Part shown: positions 45,607 to 55,532 of the stretch, piece after piece
How positions within the stretch are numbered: position 1 is the first letter of the stretch
Layout: the number at the start of each line of letters is the position of its first letter
Source of the DNA: Lotus japonicus
Taxonomy: Eukaryota; Streptophyta; Magnoliopsida; Fabales; Fabaceae
Assembly (NCBI RefSeq): GCF_012489685.1
Contig: NC_080041.1
Location: forward strand, 23,065,802 to 23,129,801
DNA: 64,000 nucleotides
Reading direction: 5' to 3'
Made by a program: the position numbers and the translations under genes
Notes under the pieces: model-generated
Told to the model about the DNA's origin: nothing
The model's database searches: none
What the model saw: the letters and a program-made list of their open reading frames with translations, nothing else

Positions 45607-47045
45607 TTCCTTAGGGTGTGATGCAATGATTCTACTTTTCTTCTGAGGTTGTGAATCAGAGGGACCAGCTTCTTCTGTGTCTCTGTGTCATCTTCCTCTG
45701 GCTCAGCTTCCTCTGGAGCTTTGCCTTTGTCAGAAACATTTATGCTTAGATCTGCAAACTTCTCAACTAGCTTTGACTGATCAGAGTCAAACTTATCATC
45801 AAATCTAACATGAATAGATTCTTCAATTGTTTTAGCATCAGTATTATAAAATCTAAAACCTTTAGATCTATCAGAGTAACCAAGTAATAGACATTTAGAA
45901 GACTTAGCATCAAATTTATGCAATCTATCCTTAGTGTTAAGAACATAACAAACACAGCCAAAAGGATGAAAATAAGAAATGTTGGGTTTTATATTCTTCC
46001 ACAATTCATAAGGAGTCTTATTCAGAATTGGTCTCACTGAGATTCTGTTATGAATGTAACACGCTGTGTTTACTGCCTCTGCCCAAAAGTGCTTAGCCAT
46101 GCCAGTTTCTTGGAGCATGGTTCTAGCCATCTCTTGAAGAGTTCTGTTCTTCCTCTCAACAACACCATTTTGTTGAGGAGTTCTGGGACAAGAGAAATCA
46201 TGTGCAATTCCATAGGAATCAAACAGACTCCCAAACTTGTCATTCTCAAACTCTCCACCATGGTCACTTCTGACACGCACAATCCTACAAGCCTTCTCGT
46301 TTTGCACTTGAGCAATGAAGGTAGAGAACACAGCATGAGACTCATCCTTGCAGGATAGAAATTTTACCCATGTCCAGCGGCTATAGTCGTCAACGATGAC
46401 CATCCCATATCTCTTGCCACCTATAGACTCAGTTTTCACTGGTCCAAACAGGTCGATATGCAGAAGTTCCAACGGCCTTGAGGTTGAGACAACATTCTTT
46501 GCCTTGAAAGGGACTTTAGTGAATTTGCCCTTCTGGCATGCTTTACAAAGAGCGTCTGAAGAGAACTTCAGAGTGGGTAAGCCCCTGACAAGGTTTAGCT
46601 TACTCAGCTGAGAAATCTTTCTCATGCTAGCATGCCCTAACCGTCTATGCCATACCCACTGCTCCTCATTAACAGAAATAAGGCACTTCACATTCTGAGC
46701 TTCCAACTCAGATAATCTGATCTTATAAATGTTGTTCTTCCTCTTGCTGTTAAACAGAACAGAGCCATCGGTCTGACTTACAGCCCTGCAAGACTTTTGA
46801 TTGAAAATAACATCATAACCCTTGTCAGCTAATTGACTTATAGACAATAAGTTATGAGTTAAGCCGTCTACCAATAAAGCATTATCAATGCATGGACTAC
46901 TATCTACACAAATAGTACCAGTACCAACAATTTTACCCTTTTCGTTCCCACCAAAGCCAACTTCGCCTCCAGGCTTAAGCTTTAGCTCTTGGAACATACG
47001 CCTTTCTCCCGTCATGTGACGCGAGCATCCACTGTCCAGATACCA
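45603..47045 (-). CDS. SIRE A protease and integrase region of pol
   Basis: Begins in frame at LDSGCSRHMTG (copia aspartic protease, D-S-G triad). It continues through the pre-integrase HHCC finger (WHRRLGHASMRKIS ... CKACQKGK) and the integrase core (LLHIDLFGPV, DHGGEFENDKFG, RTPQQNGVVERKNRT). The reading frame then runs out after an acidic linker (EEAEPEEDDTETQ) because of a one-base shift relative to the RT frame at about 45,640-45,700. The start overlaps the end of gag in a different frame. Integrase inserts the element DNA; the protease would process gag-pol. Confidence 0.9.
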   Translation of the reverse strand, partial: WYLDSGCSRHMTGERRMFQELKLKPGGEVGFGGNEKGKIVGTGTICVDSSPCIDNALLVDGLTHNLLSISQLADKGYDVIFNQKSCRAVSQTDGSVLFNSKRKNNIYKIRLSELEAQNVKCLISVNEEQWVWHRRLGHASMRKISQLSKLNLVRGLPTLKFSSDALCKACQKGKFTKVPFKAKNVVSTSRPLELLHIDLFGPVKTESIGGKRYGMVIVDDYSRWTWVKFLSCKDESHAVFSTFIAQVQNEKACRIVRVRSDHGGEFENDKFGSLFDSYGIAHDFSCPRTPQQNGVVERKNRTLQEMARTMLQETGMAKHFWAEAVNTACYIHNRISVRPILNKTPYELWKNIKPNISYFHPFGCVCYVLNTKDRLHKFDAKSSKCLLLGYSDRSKGFRFYNTDAKTIEESIHVRFDDKFDSDQSKLVEKFADLSINVSDKGKAPEEAEPEEDDTETQKKLVPLIHNLRRKVESLHHTLRN

Positions 47046-47925
47046 TGATTAGTGTCTCAGTGGAGCTATCAAGGATATCTGCAACATAGATAATCTTGTC
47101 CTCAGGTACCCACTTTCTGGGTCCTTTCTTGTTAGTTACCCCAGAGGTTCTGATCACCTTGGGTTTTTCAACATGATAGTGTAATGGAATTTTAGCATGA
47201 TATTTAGACATGGAGAAAGTTTCCATTTTGAGAGGGGTTTTAGCAACTTTAGTAGGTACAGATTCAGGCAATATGGTACCAGAGGGAACAAAGCATTCAT
47301 ATAAAGATTTAGCTTTAGATACAGTAAGCTCATCTCTATCAGGTCTAGAATAACCAATGCCATGCATTCCATTTCTGCTTACGCCATAGATCATTGAAGC
47401 CATTAAGCTTCTATCTACGCTCTTAGCTAGGAATCTTTGAAAAGACTTTTCATACTTGGATTCATTTTTACAATCAGAGGCATCACAAGCAACTACTTCT
47501 TCTAACTTAGCAATCTGGTTCTTAAGCACAGAGTTAGAATTTACCAAAGCATGATTATTATTTTTCAACTCAGAAATAATTTTCTCATGTTCAGAAGGAG
47601 TCTTAGAAGCAGCAGAGAAATCCTTTTTCAGCTTTTTATGCTTAGTCAATAAAGAATTATACTTATCCATTATATCAGACAAAGCATGTTTTAATTCAGA
47701 GGTTGAGAAAGAAGCGAATACCTCATTTTCATCATCTGAGTTAGGATATTCTACTGATGCTGAGTCAGAGTTAGGTACTTTTTTTGACTCTGCTTCTTTA
47801 TCTTTGACTATGGCCATGAGTCCTTGAACTTCACCATCAGAGTCAACATCCTCTGACTCTGATTCGTCAAAAGTCACCATCAGACTTTTCTTCGTCTTGA
47901 AGTGTTTCTTTGGCCTCTTGTCCTT

Positions 47926-49222
47926 TGATGACCCGGGTTTATATGATGTTTTTAGGGTTTTTACTTGTAGGTTTTGAGTCTTTTTCTTGTGTCTCATGTA
48001 GTGTTTCATGCATTCTCATGCATTTTTATCTTTTCTTGAGTCTTTGTTTTGTTTTGGTAATTTTGTAGTCTTATAGGGAGTTTTCTTGCATTTTAAGTTA
48101 AGTTTAGGACTTGCATGATTTTCTTTTGTTTTATGAAGGACCTCTTGTGCTAATGAGCTCTTTGAAGCTTCTAGATTCTTCCTTGACTTGTTGGTTAGGT
48201 TTGGAGAGCAGAAACTGAAGGTAATAGAAGGCCAAGAAGCATGGAATTGAAGGAGGACTTAAAGAGGATTGAAAGAGGAGTTACAGAAGCCAAAGAGTCT
48301 TTTCTAAGCGAGCTGGAGCGCCTAGGCGTTGGCAGGCGCTGGGTAGGCGCCAATTAGCTCCAGAAAGCATGTTTTGAGCATGCAATTGGCGCTCATGCGC
48401 TCTGAATTGGCGCCTGAGCGCCCAGAACAGCCCAGACTCGGGAATTTTGCCTATAAATAGGATTTTAGTCATTTTCTTTGGTAATCTTTTGATACTTTGT
48501 AACATTCAGAGGTAGAGGATCATCTAGGAGAGTGAGAGAAGACTTCCAAGCTTGTAATTCAGGTTCTTGGCTAAGAACCTGAATTACAAGCTTATGCTTG
48601 GCTAATCTCTCTTCTTATGCTTTGGTTTTCATGTAAGACTTTTCATGTTTAAGTTATAATCTTAAGTTCTTTCCCACATGTTCTTCTTCTTTCCTTGAAT
48701 CCCATTTTCTGAATATCAATCTAAGCTTGTATGCATGCTTGCTTTTTGCTTTTCTATAATCAGAACGGAAGTTTATTATAGATTAGGGAACCGATTTGGG
48801 ATTACCCCTTCTATGTTTGCTACTAGGAATAGAGGAAGGGTTGGGGTTTGATGGCCTGAAATTGCATGATCTAAAACCTCATATAAATGACTAAGTACAC
48901 AAGGAATTGGGCTTAGCTTTTAGTATGAGAGAATTGCTTATGTGAGGAATCAATAAGTGAGTAACTAGGCTATATCATCAAGGAGAGATCCATGAGAACA
49001 TGTGCATAGAATGATGTGCTTAAATTGACTAGTTGAACAAGAACCCAAAGCATGTTATTTTCTGAATTGTCTTTTTATTTTCCTTAGTACTACTTCAACA
49101 TATCTCTTATTCAATAATACAAACCTTCATACTCAAGGCTTAAGCTGAATTTAGTCACTCACAATCCCTTTGGTTCGATATTTAAAACCGGGTGGATTCG
49201 TACACTTGCGGATTTACCAACA
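47926..49222 (+). repeat. Solo LTR of a gypsy-type element inside SIRE A gag
   Basis: 1297 bp, TGATGACCCGGG ... TTTACCAACA, flanked by a perfect TCCTT repeat (47921-47925 and 49223-49227). A TATA motif CCTATAAATAGG lies at about 48450-48461, so its own orientation is plus, opposite to SIRE A. It contains no coding sequence. A solo LTR arises by recombination between the two LTRs of a full element. The AAACCGGGTGGATTCGTACA-type right end recalls soybean-like Athila/gypsy LTRs; family assignment is tentative. Confidence 0.88.
48548..48593. repeat. Perfect 21-bp palindrome in solo LTR leader
   Basis: Arms 48548-48568 and 48573-48593 are exact inverse copies separated by GGCT. It lies about 90 bp downstream of the TATA box, so it would be at the start of the LTR transcript and fold into a stable hairpin. 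Confidence 0.95.
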
Positions 49223-49709
49223 TCCTTCTTCAACTTTGGACAGTCACTTTTGTAGTGCCCTGATTCCTTGCACTCGAAACTTGTGACTTCCTTGATTGAT
49301 GACTTCTTCTGGCCTGAGGATTCAGACTTTCCTTTGGCCTTTCCAGAGCCTCTGTACTTGCTCTGCTTGTGCTTCCAGATGCGGTTGAGTCTTTTAGAGA
49401 TCAGAGTCAGCTCATCTTCATCAGAATCTTCTGATGCTTCTTCAGATTCTTCTGCTTCAGCTTGGAGAGCCTTTGACTTCTCAGACTTAGCCTTCTCAGA
49501 TTTGGATTTCAAGGCTATAGACTTTTTCCTCAGATCTTGCATCTCAGATCGCTTCAGCTCATGGCATTTCAAAATGCTGATGAGTTCTTCTAAACTCATA
49601 CGCTCGACATCTCTCGTGAGCTCTATTGATGTCACTAAGGGCATCCAGCTTTCAGGAAGACTCCTGATGACCCTTATGACATGATCTTTTGTTGTGTAGC
49701 TCTTGTTGA

Positions 49710-51078
49710 TGAAGGTGTGAAAAACGACTAGAAGGGGGGGGGTTGAATAGAGTTTTGAATATAAAACTTTCCCCTTAAGATTTAAAGTAAATCTTTTCGG
49801 TTTCTCTAAGATAGATGGTGCAGCGGATAAAGATAGAGAGAAGAGAAAAGCACACAAGTATTTTATCCTGGTTCACTTGATAAATCCCTCAAGCTAATCC
49901 AGTCCACCCGTTAAGGTGATTTCTTCCTTCTTAGAATGAAGGCAATCCACTAATCAGATAATTGTTACAACTGCACTTGAAACCTACAAGTGACTAACAA
50001 TACACTGACTTAGCTATCACTAAGATTCACTCTCTTAGTCTTCTCTAGGATCCGATCAACCTTGATCTCCTAAAGGAATCACCACTAAGATTCACTCTCT
50101 TAGTCTTCTTAAGGATACTGACCTACCCGGTCCCTTAAGGAAAATCAAACAACTGTTTGAGGTTGGTGTTTACAAAGGTTTGCTTCTAAATAAGCTGAGT
50201 GTAAACTAAATAAGAACAGATGAAGAAAGTAGAGGCTTGAATCTTTTCTTGTATTGCAGCTCTTGATTTCTCTCACTCTTCTCGCTCTCTTAGTCTTTCT
50301 TCTTTTCTTCAGCCTTTTATAGTCCAAGGTGCAAAGGATATTTCTGTTGAGAGAATATGACCGTTGGAGGGCATTTCTGGAACTTCCAGAACCTGCTGTG
50401 GCTGAACCTTGGTAGGTAGGCTTTTCAGAATAGTACACTGCTCTTGTACTTCTCGATAGAGACATTTGCCTTTAACCATTGACTTCTGATCAGAGTTATG
50501 CTTCGTGTTGGAACTTGTGAAGCTTGGTGATCAGAGTCAGAGGGATGCTTGGATCCTCTGACCTTCGTAACTTCTGCTTCTGGACCTTCAGAGCTTCTGA
50601 ACCTTCAGAGCCTCTGGTCCCTCAGAGCTTCTGGTCTTCAGATCTTCTGATCCTCAGATTTTCTGATCCTCTGATCCTCAGATCCTCTGATCTTCAGATC
50701 TTCTGATCTTCAGAGCTTCTGATCCTCTGATCTTCTGATCTTCAGAACTTCTGTTCTTCAGATCTTCTGATCCTCTGATCTTCTGATCTTCAGAACTTCT
50801 GTTCTTCAGATCTTCTGATCCTCTGATCTTCTGATCCTCAGAACTTCTGATCTTCAGATCCTCTGATCTTCAGATCCTCTGATCCTCAGATCCTCTGATC
50901 TTCAGATCCTCTGATCTTCTGAACTTCTGACGAATATATCTTCTGGTGTCAGAATCAGAACCTGTTTGTCAAAACACTCAAGACAAACATTAGAGTATCA
51001 TAGTTGTTCATCCACAAATAAATACTTGTTATCATCAAAACATAGAGTTGTACCACATGACCAAATCTTGATCTAACA
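49710..51078 (-). repeat. SIRE B 3' LTR
   Basis: 1369 bp; minus strand begins TGTTAGATCAAG and ends CACACCTTCA. Spurious ORFs of 106 and 60 codons occur at identical places in both LTRs. Contains the TCTGATC minisatellite at about 50600-50940. Confidence 0.94.
50600..50940. repeat. TCTGATC(C/T)TCAGA minisatellite in SIRE B LTR
   Basis: Dense array of 11-13 base units such as CTTCTGATCCTCAGATC and TCTGATCTTCAGAAC covering about 340 bp; repeated in the other LTR at about 54500-54840. Confidence 0.9.
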
Positions 51079-51743
51079 ATCTCCCCCTTTTTGATGATGA
51101 CAAAACCATGTATTTTGATGAACAACTCTAAACAAATAAACTGAATACACTCAGAGTATAAGGTATCAGAGTTAAAACTTATCCTGATGTGTATAGTTTA
51201 TCTTGCTCCTTCTGAATCCAAGTCTCGTGCTTGATTCTGAGCTAAGCTCCCCCTGAATCTAATACTTAATATCAACGTTAGTAAAGTCTAGATTCTGAGC
51301 TAAATGATGTAGGAGTTGAGTTGTCAAGATACTATAAGTTCTCCCCCTTTTTGTCATAAGCAAAAAGAATGAAGGTGGAAAAAAATAGTAAGAGTAAAAG
51401 ACGAAATACTCCCCCTCAGAAGTAATACCAAGGGATACTTGGCTTCTGATTAGCATATCTTCTGATGAGAGCAGAAGTGTGGTTCTGGTGACATCTCCGT
51501 TCTGGACAAAATTTCATCTTTAGATACTTCAGAATGAGAAGCTAGGAGCCTACTCTTCTTCTGATGACGCAAGTCAGAAGTTGTAGTAGCATCTTCTGAT
51601 GTTGTTGCTTCTGGTTCGTCAAGTTCTGAGTCTTTGTTACTTTCTGAACCGGTCATGCTCATCTCTACAAGCTTTTTCAGCTAGCTTTGACTTGACCAAA
51701 TCTTACTCTACTGATGCCTCCAAGATCAACTTCACCTTCAGGT

Positions 51744-53537
51744 TCAAGTTTTGGATCTTGGGACATATGCCTTTCTCCCGTCATGTGTTGCTTGCATCCA
51801 CTGTCCAGGTTCCACGGTTGGAGTTTCGATGGACCTATTGAAGATATCTGCAACATATATAATCTTATCCCTAGGTACCCACTTTCTGGGTCCTTTCTTG
51901 TTAGTTAGCCCAGAAGTTCTGACAACTTTGGGTCTTTCAACAGGATAATATACAGGAATTTTTGCATGATATTTAGACATGGAGAAAGATCCCTTTATAA
52001 GAGGAGGTTTAGCAGCTTCAGCAGGTACAGGGTCAGGCAATATGGTACCAGAGGGAACAAAGCATTCATACAAAGATTTAGCTTTAGGCACAGAGGGCTC
52101 ATTTCTAATTGGTTTAGAATACCCAATGCCACGCATTCCATTTCTGCTCACGCCATAGATCAATGAAGCCATCAAGCTTCTATCTACGCTTTTAGCCAGG
52201 AATCTTTGAAAAGATTTTTCATACTTAGATTCATGCTTACTATCAGAGGCATCGCAGGCAATAACTTCTTCTAACTTAGCAATTTGATTCTTAAGCACAG
52301 AGTTAGAATTAACTAAAGCATGGTTATCATTTTTCAAATCAGATATGATTTTCTCATGTTCAGAAGGAGTTTTAGAAACAGCAGATAAGTTCTTTTTCAG
52401 CTTCTTATGCTTAGACAACAAGGAGTTATACTTATCCATGATATCAGACAAAGCATGTTTCAGTTCAGAGGTAGAGAAGGAAGCAAATACCTCATTTTCA
52501 TCGTCAGAGTCTGGATCTCCTTCTGATTCTGAGTCAGAGTCAACAGCTTCCTTTGACTCTGTTCCTTTGTCTTTGACAATAGCCATGAGTCCTTGGACTT
52601 CACCATCAGAGTCAACATCCTCTGACTCTGATTCATCAAAAGTCACCTTCAGACTTTTCTTTGGTTTGAAATGCTTCTTTAACTTTTTGTCCTTTGATGA
52701 GCCTTTGTATTTGCTCTGCCTGTGCTTCCAGATGCAGTTGAACTTTCTGGATATCAGAGTCAGCTCATCTTCATCAGAATCTTCTGATGCTTCTTCAGAT
52801 TCCTCTTCTTCAGCTTGAAGAGCTTTTGACTTCTCAGCCTTAGCCTTTTCAGATTTAGATTTCAAGGCTATGGACTTTTTCTTCTGATCCTGATGTTCAG
52901 CACGCTTTAGTTCATGACACTTCAGTATGCTTATGAGTTCTTCCAAACTCATCTGCTCAACATCTCTAGTTAGCTCCAAGGAAGTTATCAAAGGCATCCA
53001 GTTTTCAGGAAGACCTCTAAGGATCCTCATGACATGATCCACAGTGGTGTAGCCATTGTTGAGGGGTCTTATTCCAGCAATAATCAACTGGAATCTGGAA
53101 AACATATCCTCAATGGATTCGTCAGGTTCCATTTGGAAGGATTCATACTGCTTGATCAGAGACAACGCCTTTGTCTCTTTCACCTTTTTGTTTCCTTCAT
53201 GTGTCATCTTTAAGGAATCAAATATGCCCTTGGCGGAATCACGATCAGTAATTTTCTCATATTCTTCATATGAAATGGCACTTTGCAGAATAGCTCTTGA
53301 TCGGTGATGATCTCTGAACTCCTTCTTTTGATCTTCACTCATCTTCTCCCTTGGGATTTTTACACCATGTTCATCAACAGGAGGGGTGTAGCCATAAACA
53401 ACAAAATCCCAAAGATCAGGATCAAAGCCAAGAAAGAAGCTTTTGATTCTATCTTTCCAAAAATCAAATCTCTGACCATCAAAGATAGGTGGTCTTGCAC
53501 TGTATTGATATTTGCTTGTAGTAGTGGTGGCATCCAT
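51744..53537 (-). CDS. SIRE B gag
   Basis: 597 codons, uninterrupted, starting MDATTTTSKYQYSARPPIFD. The N-terminal copia gag domain (WKDRIKSFFLGFDPDLWDFV ... YEEYEKITDRDSAKGIFDSL, SLIKQYESFQMEPDESIEDM) is followed by a charged Lys/Glu region, an Asp/Ser/Glu spacer (SESEDVDSDGEV) and the C-terminal GPRKWVPRDKIIYVADI segment. Compared with SIRE A gag it lacks about 27 residues around the CCHC zinc knuckle. The last 25 codons overlap a protease start (LDSGC) in the +1 frame. Gag from this copy could in principle still assemble particles, but loss of the knuckle may weaken RNA packaging. Confidence 0.92.
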   Translation of the reverse strand: MDATTTTSKYQYSARPPIFDGQRFDFWKDRIKSFFLGFDPDLWDFVVYGYTPPVDEHGVKIPREKMSEDQKKEFRDHHRSRAILQSAISYEEYEKITDRDSAKGIFDSLKMTHEGNKKVKETKALSLIKQYESFQMEPDESIEDMFSRFQLIIAGIRPLNNGYTTVDHVMRILRGLPENWMPLITSLELTRDVEQMSLEELISILKCHELKRAEHQDQKKKSIALKSKSEKAKAEKSKALQAEEEESEEASEDSDEDELTLISRKFNCIWKHRQSKYKGSSKDKKLKKHFKPKKSLKVTFDESESEDVDSDGEVQGLMAIVKDKGTESKEAVDSDSESEGDPDSDDENEVFASFSTSELKHALSDIMDKYNSLLSKHKKLKKNLSAVSKTPSEHEKIISDLKNDNHALVNSNSVLKNQIAKLEEVIACDASDSKHESKYEKSFQRFLAKSVDRSLMASLIYGVSRNGMRGIGYSKPIRNEPSVPKAKSLYECFVPSGTILPDPVPAEAAKPPLIKGSFSMSKYHAKIPVYYPVERPKVVRTSGLTNKKGPRKWVPRDKIIYVADIFNRSIETPTVEPGQWMQATHDGRKAYVPRSKT

Positions 53538-53599
53538 GAGTTTTTCACACTGGCCCGGATCTACTGAACACTGTTAAGTGTGGTAATCAGAACTTGCGC

Positions 53600-53611
53600 T
53601 CTGATACCAAT
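53600..53611 (-). promoter_or_regulatory. SIRE B primer binding site
   Basis: Minus strand reads TTGGTATCAGAG directly after the 5' LTR, complementary to the initiator methionine tRNA 3' end. Confidence 0.85.
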
Positions 53612-54980
53612 TGAAGGTGTGAAAAACGACTAGAAGGGGGGGGGTTGAATAGAGTTTTGAATATAAAACTTTCCCCTTAAGATTTAAAGTAAATCTTTTC
53701 GGTTTCTCTAAGATAGATGGTGCAGCGGATAAAGATAGAGAGAAGAGAAAAGCACACAAGTATTTTATCCTGGTTCACTTGATAAATCCCTCAAGCTAAT
53801 CCAGTCCACCCGTTAAGGTGATTTCTTCCTTCTTAGAATGAAGGCAATCCACTAATCAGATAATTGTTACAACTGCACTTGAAACCTACAAGTGACTAAC
53901 AATACACTGACTTAGCTATCACTAAGATTCACTCTCTTAGTCTTCTCTAGGATCCGATCAACCTTGATCTCCTAAAGGAATCACCACTAAGATTCACTCT
54001 CTTAGTCTTCTTAAGGATACTGACCTACCCGGTCCCTTAAGGAAAATCAAACAACTGTTTGAGGTTGGTGTTTACAAAGGTTTGCTTCTAAATAAGCTGA
54101 GTGTAAACTAAATAAGAACAGATGAAGAAAGTAGAGGCTTGAATCTTTTCTTGTATTGCAGCTCTTGATTTCTCTCACTCTTCTCGCTCTCTTAGTCTTT
54201 CTTCTTTTCTTCAGCCTTTTATAGTCCAAGGTGCAAAGGATATTTCTGTTGAGAGAATATGACCGTTGGAGGGCATTTCTGGAACTTCCAGAACCTGCTG
54301 TGGCTGAACCTTGGTAGGTAGGCTTTTCAGAATAGTACACTGCTCTTGTACTTCTCGATAGAGACATTTGCCTTTAACCATTGACTTCTGATCAGAGTTA
54401 TGCTTCGTGTTGGAACTTGTGAAGCTTGGTGATCAGAGTCAGAGGGATGCTTGGATCCTCTGACCTTCGTAACTTCTGCTTCTGGACCTTCAGAGCTTCT
54501 GAACCTTCAGAGCCTCTGGTCCCTCAGAGCTTCTGGTCTTCAGATCTTCTGATCCTCAGATTTTCTGATCCTCTGATCCTCAGATCCTCTGATCTTCAGA
54601 TCTTCTGATCTTCAGAGCTTCTGATCCTCTGATCTTCTGATCTTCAGAACTTCTGTTCTTCAGATCTTCTGATCCTCTGATCTTCTGATCTTCAGAACTT
54701 CTGTTCTTCAGATCTTCTGATCCTCTGATCTTCTGATCCTCAGAACTTCTGATCTTCAGATCCTCTGATCTTCAGATCCTCTGATCCTCAGATCCTCTGA
54801 TCTTCAGATCCTCTGATCTTCTGAACTTCTGACGAATATATCTTCTGGTGTCAGAATCAGAACCTGTTTGTCAAAACACTCAAGACAAACATTAGAGTAT
54901 CATAGTTGTTCATCCACAAATAAATACTTGTTATCATCAAAACATAGAGTTGTACCACATGACCAAATCTTGATCTAACA
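53612..54980 (-). repeat. SIRE B 5' LTR
   Basis: 1369 bp, apparently identical to 49710-51078 (constant offset 3902). Minisatellite at about 54500-54840. Confidence 0.94.
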
Positions 54981-55460
54981 GTTGAGAGGTCGTATTCCAG
55001 CTACAAACAACTGAAATCTAGAGAACATTTCTTCAATGGACTCGTTTGGTTCCATGATGAAGGATTCATACTTTTGAATCAAGGACAGCGCCTTTGATTC
55101 CTTCACTTTCTTGTTTCCTTCATGAGACATCTTTAAGGATTCAAAGATGCCCTTTGCAAACTCACGATCTGTAATCTTCTGGTACTCTTCATAAGAGATA
55201 GCACTTAGAAGAATTGCTCTAGCTTTGTGATGTTGTGAGTACAGCTTCTTTTGATCTGCAATCATCTCTGACCTTGGGATCTTCTTGCCTTCTGCATCAA
55301 CTGGACGCTCATAGCCATCCACAATAATATCCCAGAGATCTGCATCGAAACCCAGAAAGAAACTTTCAAGTCTATCTTTCCAATATCCGAACCTTTGACT
55401 GTCGAACATGGGAGTTTTTGCGTTGTATCCATCTTTCTGTGTTTCACTGGTGGTAGCCAT
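54981..55460 (-). pseudogene. SIRE A gag, N-terminal part (split by SIRE B)
   Basis: Starts at the ATG at 55460, 60 bp downstream of the primer binding site, and carries the copia gag domain (WKDRLESFFLGFDADLWDII ... ISYEEYQKITDREFAKGIFE, SLIQKYESFIMEPNESIEEM). It breaks at 54981 where SIRE B is inserted. The frame continues at 49709 when the GTTGA duplication is counted once, so gag was intact before this insertion. Confidence 0.9.
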
Positions 55461-55520
55461 TGTTTTTCACACCAGCCCGGATCACTGAACACTGTTAGGT
55501 GTGGTAATCAGAACTTGCGC

Positions 55521-55532
55521 TCTGATACCAAT
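55521..55532 (-). promoter_or_regulatory. SIRE A primer binding site
   Basis: Minus strand ATTGGTATCAGA adjoining the 5' LTR end; initiator Met tRNA type. Confidence 0.85.

Larger units (their letters stand above)
46975..49709 (-). pseudogene. SIRE A gag, middle and C-terminal part (split by solo LTR)
   Basis: Two stretches, 49709-49228 and 47925-46975, belong to one gag. The first runs from DHVIRVIRSLPESWMPL through a charged Lys/Glu region to a zinc-knuckle-like SFECKESGHYKSDC, in which the first Cys is Ser. The second runs from KRPKKHFKTK through an Asp/Glu/Ser-rich spacer to GPRKWVPEDKIIYVADI. The frame continues across the solo LTR when its TCCTT duplication is counted once. Gag forms the virus-like particle. 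The end overlaps the protease frame by about 25 codons in a +1 arrangement. Confidence 0.85.
49710..54980 (-). mobile_element. SIRE B: gag-only Sirevirus derivative nested in SIRE A
   Basis: 5271 bp with LTRs 49710-51078 and 53612-54980, a perfect GTTGA duplication (49705-49709 and 54981-54985), PBS 53600-53611 and polypurine tract at 51079-51097. The only long ORF is gag. After the first protease residues the element jumps to the linker upstream of RT, then to untranslated sequence. Integrase, RT, RNase H and env-like ORF are all deleted. It matches the TR-GAG type of non-autonomous retrotransposon. The two LTRs look identical over 1369 bp, so it moved very recently, presumably using enzymes of an intact relative. 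Confidence 0.93.

Noticed and set aside
50145..50465. 106-codon ORF on the minus strand
   Set aside because: Lies within the SIRE B LTR and is repeated identically at 54047-54367; a by-product of LTR sequence.
50600..50940. Regular short repeats resembling a CRISPR-like array
   Set aside because: Units are contiguous without spacers, lie inside LTRs of a plant retrotransposon and occur in both LTRs.
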